Made by a program: the position numbers and the translations under genes. This document shows positions 12,150 to 23,828 of a stretch of DNA of 64,000 bases, in pieces (within the stretch, counting starts at the first letter, position 1; each line of letters starts with the position of its first letter). Source of the DNA: Megamerina dolium (Eukaryota > Arthropoda > Insecta > Diptera > Megamerinidae). The notes under the pieces were generated by a model that searched no databases, had not been told where the DNA came from, and saw only the letters and a list, made by a program, of their open reading frames with translations. The stretch covers positions 6,944,001-7,008,000 of the forward strand of contig OY978525.1 of the NCBI GenBank assembly GCA_963854835.1, in the 5' to 3' direction.

Positions 12150-12965
12150 AAACCAGACCGTGGTCTGTTAGAAGATATGAGCCCTACGGCTGAAATCTCT
12201 GAGGGCCAACCACAAGTATTACGGAACTTTTGAACTTTTTATGATCGAAGCTGGTGTTGGGAAACTCAGCTGAAAGTGTTTGAGGCGAAGTCTGGCCAAG
12301 GCCGGATATTCGCAAAAGATGTGGATCGATGTTTCACCCTCCTCCAGACCGAGTCTACAATCCGTATCAGAGAATAGTCCCATTTTGTGTAGGTGTATTT
12401 TAACGAGTTATACCCTGAGAGGTAGCCGGTTATGGGGCGTAAGGTTGTTCTGCTAAGACTAATACTGACAAAAGCTGCATCGAAGCTGATGAGGGTTTTG
12501 GCTTGACGGAGACCTGTGAATTTGTCCATTGTAGTAGGTATTTGTCGTATATATTTTTATATCATAGCTTAGGCCGATGGCCAGCTTATACCCCAGAAAG
12601 GTTCTGGGCCCGTCAGTGGAGAAGACGAGCCAGCTCTCGCTAATTCGGCTTCCACTTCATTGCCCTCAATTCCGTTGTGCCCCGGCACCCAACATAATGT
12701 GACCTTATTTCGCATAGAGAGTTTTTGTAGGATTAGGAAGCATTCGGTGACTAGCTTTGGGGTGAACTGCCATGAGGAGAGAAATTTGATGGCAGATTGG
12801 CTGACTGAGCAAATAAGAATGGGCGCTTCTTTGAGCCCTTTGGCATGTAGATGAGGTGCACAAAGTTCTATGGCATGTATTTCTGTTTGGAAGACAGTTG
12901 GCCACGAGCCTTTTGCGACAGATATGCGGGTATTAGGACCGCATATCCCCCAACCAACTTAACGA
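12150..12965 (-). mobile_element. Non-LTR retrotransposon fragment with RNase H domain
   Basis: Minus-strand translation shows an RNase H-like region: SWPTVFQTEIHAIELCA near 12905-12855, then NKVTLCWVPGHNGIEGNEVE near 12710-12650. A C-terminal segment reads SRTTLRPITGYLSGYNSL near 12450-12390, then a degraded Cys/His-type tail. RNase H after the reverse transcriptase occurs in the I, R1 and LOA groups of LINEs. The frame is broken by a stop in a conserved position (YAI* at about 12565). It lies between the two host exons, so it is probably an intronic insertion in the same orientation as the gene. Confidence 0.8.
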
Positions 12966-13262
12966 ACTTTTGTTAGCCGCCCAATAGCTCACAACGTAAT
13001 ACTCAAATATTTTACCTTACTTTGGAATGATTACTTAAATCATCAGATGCATTAAATAATTCACCCAATGACGATTTCTCATAATTCGAAGTAGTGGCTT
13101 TGGTAATTTGAAATGGACGAGGCTATATAAAGAAGAAGAAGAAGACAATACAAAATTACTGAACATTTCAAAAAAAAAAAGGCTTCTATAAATTTTATGT
13201 AATTTTTTTTTTTTTTGGAAGGGAAATTCAAAAATAATTCCCCTATGCCAATTTATTGTTAC

Positions 13263-13832
13263 CTTCTGCCAGCTGTCATTCAATGCCAGCTTATTGCTGT
13301 CACTTTTAATAGCGACAACATTGTCATTTATTGAATGTTCTCCGGGGTGTTTGTGTAAAAAATTGCTCCGAAACTTTGTTGTTTGTTCGTCAGCGGCGGT
13401 GGCGGCGGCGGCTGCTGCTACTGCCACACTTGATGTTGCCGTTGTTAAATTGGCTGTTTGCTGTGTGGGTGGTTGTAGAGGGAAAATGTATGTTGTTGTT
13501 GTTTCATGTTTGTCAGCAACTTTATTGACAGCTGTTCCTTTTGTTGTTCTTGTTGCTGTTGTTAGATTTGTATTTGATTGTAAGGCGGCTGTTACAGTTT
13601 TTGTTATGCCGCCATCGAATGTTGTCGGTGTAACGACTGTTGTTTTCACTGTTGTTAGTGGTAATGTTGTTGTTGTTGTTGCTGCTGTTGTCGTTGTTGG
13701 TGGAGATAAAGATGATGATGATGATGATGATAATGATGGTAGTGGTGCTTTTGTGGCTGTTATTATTGTAATGAAGCAAAGTAGCAAACTGATGGCAGCT
13801 GATGCTTGTGACGATAATAATTTTGCTAACAT
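13263..13832 (-). CDS. Signal-peptide exon of a secreted Thr/Ser-rich (mucin-like) protein
   Basis: Starts at ATG 13832 (context TTGAAATGTTAG, purine at -3). An in-frame ATG at 13895 is less likely because it would put 21 extra residues before the signal peptide. The first 29 residues form a classical signal peptide: MLAKLL, a hydrophobic core ISLLLCFITIITA, and a likely cut after ATKA. Then follow Ser runs, TTTTAATTTTTLPLTT-type Thr clusters, an Ala run of about 13 residues, and ALNDSWQK. An AAG|GTAACA splice donor follows at 13263/13262; beyond it the frame becomes A/T-tract noise. The Thr/Ser clusters suggest heavy O-glycosylation. I infer that it is the first coding exon of the gene whose main exon is at 8315-11522: same strand, same low-complexity style, and the main exon lacks its own signal peptide. 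The donor is phase 0 and the best downstream acceptor is phase 2, so an extra exon may exist. Confidence 0.6.
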
Positions 13833-13834
13833 TT

Positions 13835-13841
13835 CAACACT
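13835..13841 (-). promoter_or_regulatory. Possible 5' UTR splice acceptor
   Basis: CATTTTTAG on the minus strand lies a few nucleotides before the chosen ATG at 13832 and would fit a 5' UTR intron ending just before the start codon. It is preceded by a (CT)n tract at 13849-13866. Confidence 0.3.
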
Positions 13842-14069
13842 AAAAATGGGAGAGAGAGAGAGAGAGCGAAAAGAAGAAAAAACCAAAAATAACAAATTGC
13901 ATGAAATTCATTAAAAATGTATTACATAAAAAAAACAATATGTTTCTGGTTTATAATAGCAATAATTTCTAAAAAAAAAAAAAAAAGTCATGTAAAATTG
14001 GAAAATAAAAATAATAACGAAGCTTGGATATCTTACACTATGAACTAGAAAATAAAATATTTTTGCACT

Positions 14070-15120
14070 AAAGATAGGAGTGGTTTTAATGCAATAGGTT
14101 CAATTTTCAAAAATATTCATACTTTGATAAAACTTTTTGTATGTAATATTGTTCCTATATCTTCCTATATACTTTTGTATGAGAGGTAGAGGTGGTTTTC
14201 GTCCGATCCCAGATTTTTGATAACTGATACATTTAATAACAAATATAATAATATGTACGAAATTTCAGCTTAATAACTTTATACTTTCGTGCGTAAAGTG
14301 TGAGCACATGCAAACGGAAGCATACTTTTGTACGGCAGGTAGATGTGATTTTTATGCGATTCACAAAATTTTCGAATATGTCTATTATTTTGTAAATGCA
14401 ATTATATTCCCAGAGTTTCAGCTTCATAACTTTATATTTTCGTGCTCAGAGTGTGAAAACATGCGTTCGGAAGCATAAATTTGTATGGGACGTAGGTGTA
14501 GATTTTATCTGATTTAGCCTGTTTTTGGATATATTCTATAGTGTGTAAATATAATTACACTTAGAAAGTTTTAGCTTTGTGACTTTATATTTTCGGATGG
14601 AATGTGTGAAAACTTATATGAGAAAGCATAAATGTGTATGGGAGGTACAAGTAGTTTTTGTCCGAATACTTCTATTTTCGATTATCTATATTCTGTGATA
14701 AGACTGGCTATACATACTAAGTTTTAGTTTGAAAGCTTAATATTTTCGCAAGCAATGTATGAAAACACACCTTTAACAGCATACTTTTGTATGGGAGGTT
14801 GGAGAGTTTTTCATGCGATTGCGCCAATTTTCTGGTATATTTAATAATTAATAAATTCTTTCATATGTACTCAGTTTTAGCTTGATAACTTCATATTTTC
14901 GTGTGCATAGTGTGAAATCATGCATACGGAAGCATAAATTTGTATGGAAGGTAGGTTTGGTTTTCGCTCGAAGTACATTATTTTCAAATAGCTATGTTAG
15001 TTTGTAAATATAATCATATGTGCTAAATTTCAGCTGGATAACTTTATATTTTCGCGTAGCAAATGTGAAAAAACACCTAATACGACATTTTTTTTTGTAT
15101 GAGAGGTAGGTGTGGTTCTT
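14070..15120 (+). repeat. ~154-bp tandem array 1 (TTGTATGGGAG core)
   Basis: Seven diverged units. The core (TTGTATGGGAGGTAG or variants) starts near 14175, 14338, 14481, 14634, 14787, 14940 and 15095, giving spacings of 143-163 and mostly 153-155. Each unit also carries ATCCGATT-like, CAGCTT(C/G)ATAACTTTATA and TTTTCGTGC...GTGTGAAAACA blocks. No coding potential. It belongs to the same family as the arrays at 17.5 and 21.3 kb. Confidence 0.85.
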
Positions 15121-15122
15121 AT

Positions 15123-15710
15123 TCAATTTCGCTTATTTATGAACTCATTTATTAGTTGCTTAAAATAAGAGGTTGTGCCAATGTTCAGCTCGATAACTCT
15201 GTAATTATGGCAGTTACGTAGCTGCCAAGCAGACAAATAGGCATTCTTATATCGTCTCAGATCGTGATTCTGATCAATAATATACAATACACAATACTTT
15301 TTCATATCTCTCACCTTTCTCTATGACTTTCGATTTTTCGAATATTGGATATAAAATTTAAAAAACGATTGCTGGCGGGAAAAGCTTCGAAACACCTTTG
15401 TCAATATTCTCTTCCATTATTGTAGTATTTAGTTGTTCAATTTGAAACATATTGAACGGGTATTGAAGAGGAACTCTTTCAGCGGTTTGAATAAATTTCC
15501 CCAATAAAAATATATCTCCATAATGTATGCCATGTGTATGGTGTGAAGTAATCATCATATCGATTCGACTACCGGGTAATAATTGCCAATTTCTCAGACA
15601 GTACGAATTTTCCATGATAAATTTTGTAAAAATGCTCTATATTACAACTAATAATCATGTTATATTACAAGAAGTTGGCATAAAATATTTTAGACATTCA
15701 CCTTCATTCA
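15123..15710. other. Unassigned single-copy-looking stretch
   Basis: Less AT-biased than its surroundings, with short open frames on both strands (for example 15358-15615 minus, 85 codons, HTHGIHYGDIFLLGKFIQ-like). No recognisable domain and no splice support. It may be a decayed exon or transposon piece. Confidence 0.3.
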
Positions 15711-15711
15711 A

Positions 15712-16262
15712 ATTTGTTCATTCAATTCGATTCTCAATTTGGTCAAGTCATCGCAAGTCACCAGTTCATTTAGGTAAGCAATTGGTTATACTACATATGT
15801 AGATATAATAGCAGTGATTTTCAAATATATTTACGTCATACAAGATCGAAATTATTAAATCTTCAACTTCATTACAAATTATTCATACAAATCCATTCTC
15901 AATTTGGTCAAGTCATCAGAAGTCACCTGTTCATTTAAGTAAGCAATTGGTTATACTACATATGTAGATGTAATAGCAGTGATTTTGAAATACATTTTTA
16001 CAATATATACAAAAGAAATTGTTAAACCTTCAACTTCATTACAAATTGTTCATACAAATCGATTCTCAATTTGGTCAAGTCATCTGAAGTCACCAGACCG
16101 TATAGGCAATTGTTGATATGGTAAAGATTTAGTAGCTATTATTTTCAAATACATTTTCGATTCGATTCGGAAAAAAGTATATTTTTAATATTCAATTTCA
16201 TTAAAATTTCTTCATACAATTCGATTTTCAATTCGATCAAGTCATCAGAAGTCACCAGTGGA
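15712..16262. repeat. ~165-bp tandem repeat, 3.3 copies
   Basis: The marker TTCTCAATTTGGTCAAGTCA begins at 15731, 15896 and 16063, with a diverged copy near 16225. Each unit also holds GAAGTCACCAG, TAAGCAATTGGTTATACTAC and CTTCAACTTCATTACAAATT. Divergence is moderate and increases rightwards. Confidence 0.85.
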
Positions 16263-16269
16263 GAAAGGG

Positions 16270-17540
16270 AAAAAAAATTTGTTCTTCTAAAGTGTGACCA
16301 ACAAATGGCAAGCGATAAAGTGAATTCTTCCGATAGTTAAAGCTTCAAATTACATTCGATGAAATAAGGTAGTATAGTAGTTAAAAAATTATTGAGTTTT
16401 TAAGAGTATTTTATTTTACTCTTGCGACGAGCATAATCTGTTTGGAAGTAATCAAGTATTTAAACTGATTGTAACCCTAAACTAAATTTTAGATAAATTG
16501 TATAATATAACTAAATCTATATAATTTTTTTTAGAGCATGTAATTTTTGTAGCCATAATCGCACATTTACTTTGTACACTTGTAGTTACTTGCTTTGCAT
16601 ACTACACTCTACTACATATGTATACCATAATTAATTTGACGGTAGTGGCTTTCAACTTGAACATATCACAATAGCTTTACGCTTCTATTATTTTTATTAT
16701 ATTATTATTATTTTCTTTTACTATTCTTTCTTTTACTTTTCGCTGATTTTACTAGCGATTATATTTGATTTACTAACTACATATGATATAATGTGTATGT
16801 ATACCCTTAACATATTCATAATTACTTGTTGTAAATTGTACGTATATAAAGGCTTTGAACTTTCAACTCAAATGAAAATTATACACACACACACACACAC
16901 ACACACATGATACAATGATAATATTTAGTGTGTATGTTTAAATAAAATATGTAATTATAAAATTTCCATATAAGTCTAATAAAAAAAGCATAGTGTGTGT
17001 AGTATAGATTAAAAAGAAAGTACTTACTTATTATTACTATGAGTATTACCAATGGTTATTGCATCATAAAAAAGTCATTATTACTTATAATTTTTTTTTT
17101 TTGAAATATATTTTATTATACAATTCATTAATATTTTTCTAATATTACGATGTAAATAATTACTCTTTTTGCGTAATGACTACATTATTCATTAAATTGC
17201 AAATATGTAAAAGGGAACTAGTCTAGAAGTGGTTACGCTTCTATATGAGATTTATTGACATATTCTACATGAATTTTGTTAAGTATATTACATACTATAG
17301 AATACGAAATATGAGAAATATATAAATATTCTGGAAAATTGTAATATATTGAAAGTATTAATCGGCATCTCGATGTAAATTAATTTAGCAATATTTATTC
17401 GTCTCTTTGTGTCTATTTTATTGACTATTCTCATGAAAATTACAGAAATTATAGAGCAATAGAGCTTAAAATCGCTATAGACAATTATTTTCAGCAAAAA
17501 AGAAAATATATCGTGAATAGTCGAAATCGAATAAAAACTA
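16270..17540. other. AT-rich intergenic DNA
   Basis: CA microsatellite near 16890-16909 and AT-rich simple sequence. No gene seen. Confidence 0.5.
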
Positions 17541-19110
17541 AGTCTACCTCCCATACAAAAGAATGCTGTTGAATGCGTGATTTCATACTTTTTCCGAGAA
17601 AATATTAAGTTATCAAGCTGAAACTTGGTACATACGTTTCTATTTATGAAATAATGGGAATATATGAAAATGGTTTTAATTGAATAAAAATCACGCTTGC
17701 CTTCAGTACAAAATTATGGTTTCGTATATATTTTTTCACATTTTGTGCATGTAAATATGAAGCTATCGAACTGAAACTTCACATGTACATTTATTTTCAT
17801 CACAAAATTAATGTTCTAGAAAAAGAGCGTAATCGGATGATAATCACGAAAACCTTTCATACAAAGTATGCTTTGAATGTGCTTTTTTTTTTCAATTTAC
17901 TCGCGAAAAAATAATATTCTTTAACTAAACCTTGATATATGAAATTAATTTATTGATAAAATTAATATATTATTTAAAAAGTAGGCGTAATCGGTTGAAA
18001 ATTACAACTACCCCCCATACAAAGGTGTGCTATTGCATATATGATGAATGAAAATATAGAGCAATCAAGTTGTAACTTCGAACATATTGATATATTTACT
18101 AATAATTTAAAATATACAAAAATAGGCTAAATCTAATAAAAATCACTCCTATCTCCCATACAAATTTATGCTTTCGTATGTATGTTTTCATATAAATATT
18201 AAACGATTTAGTTGAAACTCTGCACAGATGATTATATTTTTTAGAAAATTTACAAGATGAAAATTCAGTGTAATCGAAGAAAAATTACGCCTACCTCCCA
18301 TACAATAGTATGCTGTTGAGTGTAGGATTTCATACTTTGCACGTGAAAATATCAAGTTATCAAGCTGAAACTCCGTATACATTTTTATATTTATTATTAA
18401 ATAGACATATTTACAAATGAGCTGAATCGAATGAAAATCAAGTCTACCTCCCATACAAATATATGATTCCGAATGTATGTTTTCACGTTTTTCACAAGAA
18501 AATAAGCAGCTATCAAGTTAAAATTCAGTATATACTATTATATTAGCTAATAAATTTACGAGTTTGAAAATAGATTGAATCGAATGAAAACCAAGTCTAG
18601 CTCTCATACAAAAATATATTCTCGACTGTATATTGTGCTCGAATATATCAATCTATGAAGATGAAACTCTGCACACACAATTATTTTAATCAAAGTACTA
18701 TTATGTTTGAAAATCGCTGCTATCGAATCAAACCCACGCATACCTCTCATACAAAAATATGTTCTCAATTGTATTTTGTGCTCGAATATACGAAAATATA
18801 TGAATAAAACTCAACAAACACAATTATTTTGATTAAAGTACACATATGCTTGAAAATGAACTTTATTGCATGAAAACCAAGCCTAGCTCTCATACAAAAA
18901 TATGTCCTCGACTCTATTACACCCATGAACATATGGAGCTATAGTACTGAAACTAAGCACATACTATTATTTTGATCAAAGTACGAGTTTGTTTGAAAAT
19001 AGGCGTTACCGCATGAAAACAAAGCCTAGCTCTCATACAAAAATATGTCCCAGATTCTACTTGTTGTACAAACATCTAAAACTATAGGTCTCAAACTCAT
19101 ACACATACGA
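17540..19110 (-). repeat. ~150-bp tandem array 2 (inverted relative to arrays 1 and 3)
   Basis: The reverse complement of the core (CTACCTCCCATACAA and variants such as CTAGCTCTCATACAA) recurs about eleven times, near 17551, 17700, 17857, 18010, 18152, 18295, 18448, 18600, 18742, 18890 and 19033. Units include the ATCAAGCTGAAACT block, the complement of CAGCTTGAT in array 1. The leftmost units are the most diverged. Confidence 0.85.
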
Positions 19111-19149
19111 TTATTTTGATCAATGGGCGATTATACTTTTCTTTATTTA

Positions 19150-19661
19150 AAATTTCACATTTTAGAGTCGTAATCATAATGATCTGGAGCACTTTCGCTA
19201 TTATTACATATATATTTATGTTGCAAAAAGTGTAAAACAAAAAAAAAAAAAACAAAAAAAAAAACAAAAACAATCAATTTGTAGTAATATCACTGTGAGA
19301 GAAATTGATCAATAAATTCAGCCATTCACTGCACAGTTCGATTAATGTAATATATTTATTTTATTTTTTTTTTGAAAAATCTTCAATTAAAGCATCAAAT
19401 CACTTAGTTGAGTCATATAATACATAGTTTTGCTTTAGCACTTAAATTTAAAATGTTAGTATAATAATAAAAAGTGTAGTTAATCGAACTTGGCAGTTAA
19501 CTGCACAGCTCATATATTGATCAATTTGTCTCGAGCACTTCGACTCGAATAAAAATCATAATATCCAAGATCAAGTATCTTAACGGATATTTAAATAAAT
19601 TTTTTTTTTAATGATTTTTAAACTTCCTTCACCAAAAAACATTGAATTTATTTTTTAGTAG

Positions 19662-19697
<36 letters not shown>

Positions 19698-21305
19698 TAA
19701 ATAAACCAACCTTTAAGTTCCATTAAATGATACGGATTTTGCATTAAAATTATTCATATGATTCAGTTGAAACAGTTCACTGACCAACCATTCAATGTGA
19801 GACAGCAAATAAAAAAAAAACAAATTGTCCAATAAAAAGAAAAATAAAAGAGGAAAAATATTTTGAGCAACAAACGCACATACACACACATACACACACA
19901 GGTTTTTGAGAAATTTTTTCATTTAAATAATAAACAATAATAATAAAAATGCACAATAACAAGAAGAAATGTGTGAATAAATGCAATGACAACAGCAGAT
20001 ACTCAATCAATCACATGTAAAAAAAAAAGAAATAAAAAAAATGCATTCACGACGTCATAAAAACATAATACGAGGAATGTGACTGATATCACGATGCGCA
20101 ACACTGACACTGCAATTTCAAGTTCAGTTAATGCAAAGACACTTATGCGATTACCATAAATGATGTCGTTATTGTGTGTGGTTTATTTAATCCCCCCCCA
20201 CTCACAGCACTGACAGCAGTACAAATCGAATCAAATCACAATGTTATAAACAATGAACCGCTATGTGGTACGTGGTGTATCATTTGCGAATGAAAGTGAA
20301 ATTTGTTTGTGGCGACAATTTCATTTTCAACCACAGAGATCACAGACAAGAAGTAAGCGCGGGCGCATGCGTATGCAACTTGCACTACATACACACGAGT
20401 ACTATGCAGTATCAAAACATCAATGACTGCAGGCATTAAAAACCAGCGAATACACTTCAATTAACAAATAGTCTGTTTGTTGTTGTAATTAATTATTATT
20501 ATTGATGAATTGACTGGATTTATTTATGAAATTTGATAGTTTTTTTTTTCACGCCTATTTACTTAATCACAAAATCCTTGACTTAGCACAATTCAATATA
20601 TGGTACTCATAAGGCTTGAGTAATATAAATATTTAATATTATTATTTTTATTATTATTTGATTATGAAAATATTATCCTTTTTTTGGATTTTAGTTAGTA
20701 CCATGCAAAATAATAAGATCAGCACGTTGTAAATGTTAAAATTATACTGAAACGCGATTGCGCATTGTTCGCATATTATAAAGGAGTTTTATGTTCACTC
20801 TCTCACAGCTCTTAATGAACATTAGCGTGAGCAAGTTATGTGAGTTGAAGTGGCTACCTTATATGTAGGAATAGGTAGAGATCATTGTGTACTCGTAAAT
20901 ATATGCGGTAAGTTGCAGCAGCAACATTAACACTTACATATGTAAAATGATGGAATACATATAGTACTCGAGCACGAGTACGAGTATGATCAACAGCATA
21001 GATATGGAGAAGAATAACGTCAGTAACCGCAAAGTAGCATATGTACAATACATAATTTGTCATGTACTTCACAAATAGTAGTAGTAGTAGCAATAGTAGT
21101 AGTAGCAATATTTTAGAGAAATATGTAGGTACTATTTTTATTTATTTTGTAAAATTACTAGTATCGTTTTTTTTTTTTTTTTGTGTTTCTTCCACTAAGC
21201 AATCACATTTCAAGTTTCAACTATATTCGTACTCAAATTAAGAGAAAATATAATGACATATGTGTAGCAAAAAATTTATAAAGGCTTATCATCGGTAATA
21301 CAAAA
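19150..21305. other. Intergenic DNA rich in simple repeats
   Basis: (A)n and (CAAAA)n tracts near 19239-19275, (ATT)n at about 19665-19697, CA repeats near 19868-19902, a C9 run near 20193, and (TAG)n near 21079-21110. A TATAAAG near 20779 followed by CT-rich sequence is promoter-like but unsupported. No gene assigned. Confidence 0.45.
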
Positions 21306-21310
21306 TCTTT

Positions 21311-23071
21311 GATACCCTATATTATTACAGTGGGATACATATATGTTCGAAATAATAGAGATTTGTATGAAGGATAGGTGTTATTGTCATCCGATTTATC
21401 CCATTTTTACATGAGATAATTCATTAATAAATATATTAATATGTAATCAATTTCAATTTGATAACTTTATATTTTTGTGCTAAAAATGTAAAAATATACA
21501 TTCGGAATCATCATTTTGTATGGGAGGTAGTCGTAATTTTCATCTGATTGTTTTCATTTTCGATTTTTTTTATTTACTAGAGAGTATGATACTATATGCC
21601 AAGTTTCAGTTAAATATCTTTATATTTTCAGGCCTAAGGTGAGAAATTATATGTTCGAAAACATACTTTTATATGGGAGATAGTCGTGTGTTTCATCTGA
21701 TTCCATTCAATTTTGACCTGCTTTAATAGTCAATAGTTATAGTAGTATATAAGGAGTTTCAGTTTAATATCTTTCGCGTCAAAAGTGAGAAATCACACAT
21801 TCGGAATCATCATTTTGTATGGGAGATAGTCGTGAATTTCATCTGATTGCTCTAATTTTCAATCATTATTATTTACTGGAGAGTCTAATAGTATATGCGG
21901 AGTTTCACGTAAATATCTTTATATTATCGTGCTTAAAGTGAGAAATTATAAATTCGGAAACATACTTTTGTATGGGAGGTAGTCGTGAATTTCATCTGAT
22001 TTCACTCAATTTTGCATTGGTCCAATAGTTAATAGTTATAGTAGCATATGCGAAGTGTTAGTTCAATAGCTTTTTATTTTCGTGTCAAAAGTGAGAAATC
22101 ACATATTCGGAAACATCATTTTGTATGGGAGGTAGTCGTAGTTTTCATCTGATTGCTCTAATTTTCAAACATTTTTATTCACTGGCAAATATAATAGTGT
22201 ATACGAAGTTCCAGTTTAGTAGCTTTATATTTTCATGCCTGAGGTGAGAAATCACACATTCGGAAGCATGCTTTTGTATGGGAGGTAATCGCAGTTTTCA
22301 TCTGATTGCTCTAATTTTCAAACATTTTTATTCACTGGCAAATATAATAGCATATACAAAGTTTCAGTTTAATATCCTTATATTTAGATGAGAAATCATA
22401 CATTCGGAATGATCATTTTGTATTGGAGGTAGTAGTGAATTTCATCTGATTCCACTCATTTTTGATCTGGTCCAATAGTTAATAATTATAGTAGTATATG
22501 CAATGTTTCAATTTAATAGCTTCTTATTTCCGTGCCAAAAGTGAAAAATCATGCATTCGGAATCATCATTTTGTATGGGAGGTAGTCGTAGTTTTCATCT
22601 GATTACTTTTATTTTCAAACATTTTTATTCACTGGCAAATATAATAGTATATACAAAGTTCCAGTTAAATTGCTTTTTACTTTCGTGCCAAAAGTGAGCA
22701 ATTATACATTCGGAATCATCATTTCGTATGGGAAGTAGTATTACATTTCACCTGATTGCTCTCATTTTTGATCTCGTATAAAAATTGGCAAATAAAATTG
22801 TATGGGCCAAGTTTCAGTTTTATAAGTTTATTTTTTCATATCAAACGTGGAAAAACATTTATTCGGAATCAGATTTTTATACGGGATATAGGACTTGATT
22901 TTATACGATTCCGCATTCTCCAACCATTTCATTTATAAAAAAAAATTATTACTGCTCTATTAAAAAAAAAATAAATATAGGGCTCGATGGGCTCTAGACC
23001 TCTTCTTATGGTGGTTACAAACGGAAGTACAAACTCAATATACCCTTTACTCTCTGAGTATAGGGTATACA
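21311..23071 (+). mobile_element. TATACCC-ended element carrying ~152-bp tandem array 3
   Basis: The left edge reads GATACCCTATA (21311-21321) and the right edge TATAGGGTATAC (23060-23071), an inverted pair. Just inside the right edge is a hairpin-forming TATACCCTTTACTC...GAGTATAGGGTATA. Between them are about eleven units with core TTGTATGGGAGGTAGTCGT near 21362, 21515, 21668, 21815, 21967, 22120, 22273, 22419, 22570, 22722 and 22875. CATCTGATT and TAGTATATGC blocks alternate between two unit subtypes. No open frame for a transposase, so it is a non-autonomous element. Confidence 0.65.
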
Positions 23072-23333
23072 TTTCAAAAGCGCTAGAATAGTATGCGAGT
23101 ATCATTTTTTTTGCGTCACTCTTCGAAAGTGCATGGCTTTATGATGGATTAACTTGAATGATGTGTACCGTGTGACTGGTGTGTTCCCATATACACCGTA
23201 ATGATGTATGAATGCGAAACATTCCATTGTGCCATACTAGCAAAGTGTTTGTTATGTTAGACTTGGCTTGATATGTTGCTTCAATTGGGCTAGAGAAGTG
23301 GGATAGGGAATAGTGAATATGACCAAATAAGTT

Positions 23334-23600
23334 CTAATATTTAAATATTATTTTATATTCGAAAATTCTTGATGTGAAATTTTCGGGGTTTAAAATTTCC
23401 AAGTTCGTATTGAATTTGGACAATATTGAAAGTAATCTTGGATTGGACAGTTCCAGACGGCAAAATATTTTTTCTGAGCTCTGTTTCATGTATTTACCTA
23501 TGACAATAATGCCAAGTCCACAGCTGAAAATGATTGCAATTCGAAAGCTTTTTGGAATCGATTGATACATGTGCACGAAATTGGATTCAATAAAATACAT
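23334..23600 (-). CDS. Doubtful small membrane-protein ORF
   Basis: 88 codons on the minus strand with one hydrophobic segment (AIIFSCGLGIIVIGKYM, residues about 22-39) flanked by basic residues. It lies in a short stretch without obvious repeats, between array 3 and the minisatellite. A 63-codon frame overlaps on the other strand. No family recognised, no clear promoter or splice signals, and its length is possible by chance. Listed for checking only. Confidence 0.2.
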   Translation of the reverse strand: MYFIESNFVHMYQSIPKSFRIAIIFSCGLGIIVIGKYMKQSSEKIFCRLELSNPRLLSILSKFNTNLEILNPENFTSRIFEYKIIFKY

Positions 23601-23828
23601 CTGAAATTAATCGAGTAGGATTCTCGTGATGAAAATATCGGTCAACCAAGCTGCAGTCCCTTGAGGGCGCACGTGACATTAATGACTTTGTGAAGGCAAT
23701 ATTGTGGGACTATCTATATCGATTCGTTCGAAATTGCGAGCACGCATAGCTTCTAATACCCAAATAATTAAAAAATCAACCTATTTATCTCATTCAAAGT
23801 TTTTGACATTACAAAGCATCTTAACGTG

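Noticed and set aside
13294..13914. 206-codon plus-strand frame with Val/Ala runs
   Set aside because: Antisense of the signal-peptide Thr-rich exon; the minus-strand reading has a proper signal peptide and splice donor.
20236..20460. 74-codon minus frame
   Set aside because: No domain, no splice support, length expected by chance.
20778..20815. TATA box plus initiator-like CT-rich sequence
   Set aside because: Such motifs are frequent in AT-rich DNA and no downstream gene supports it.
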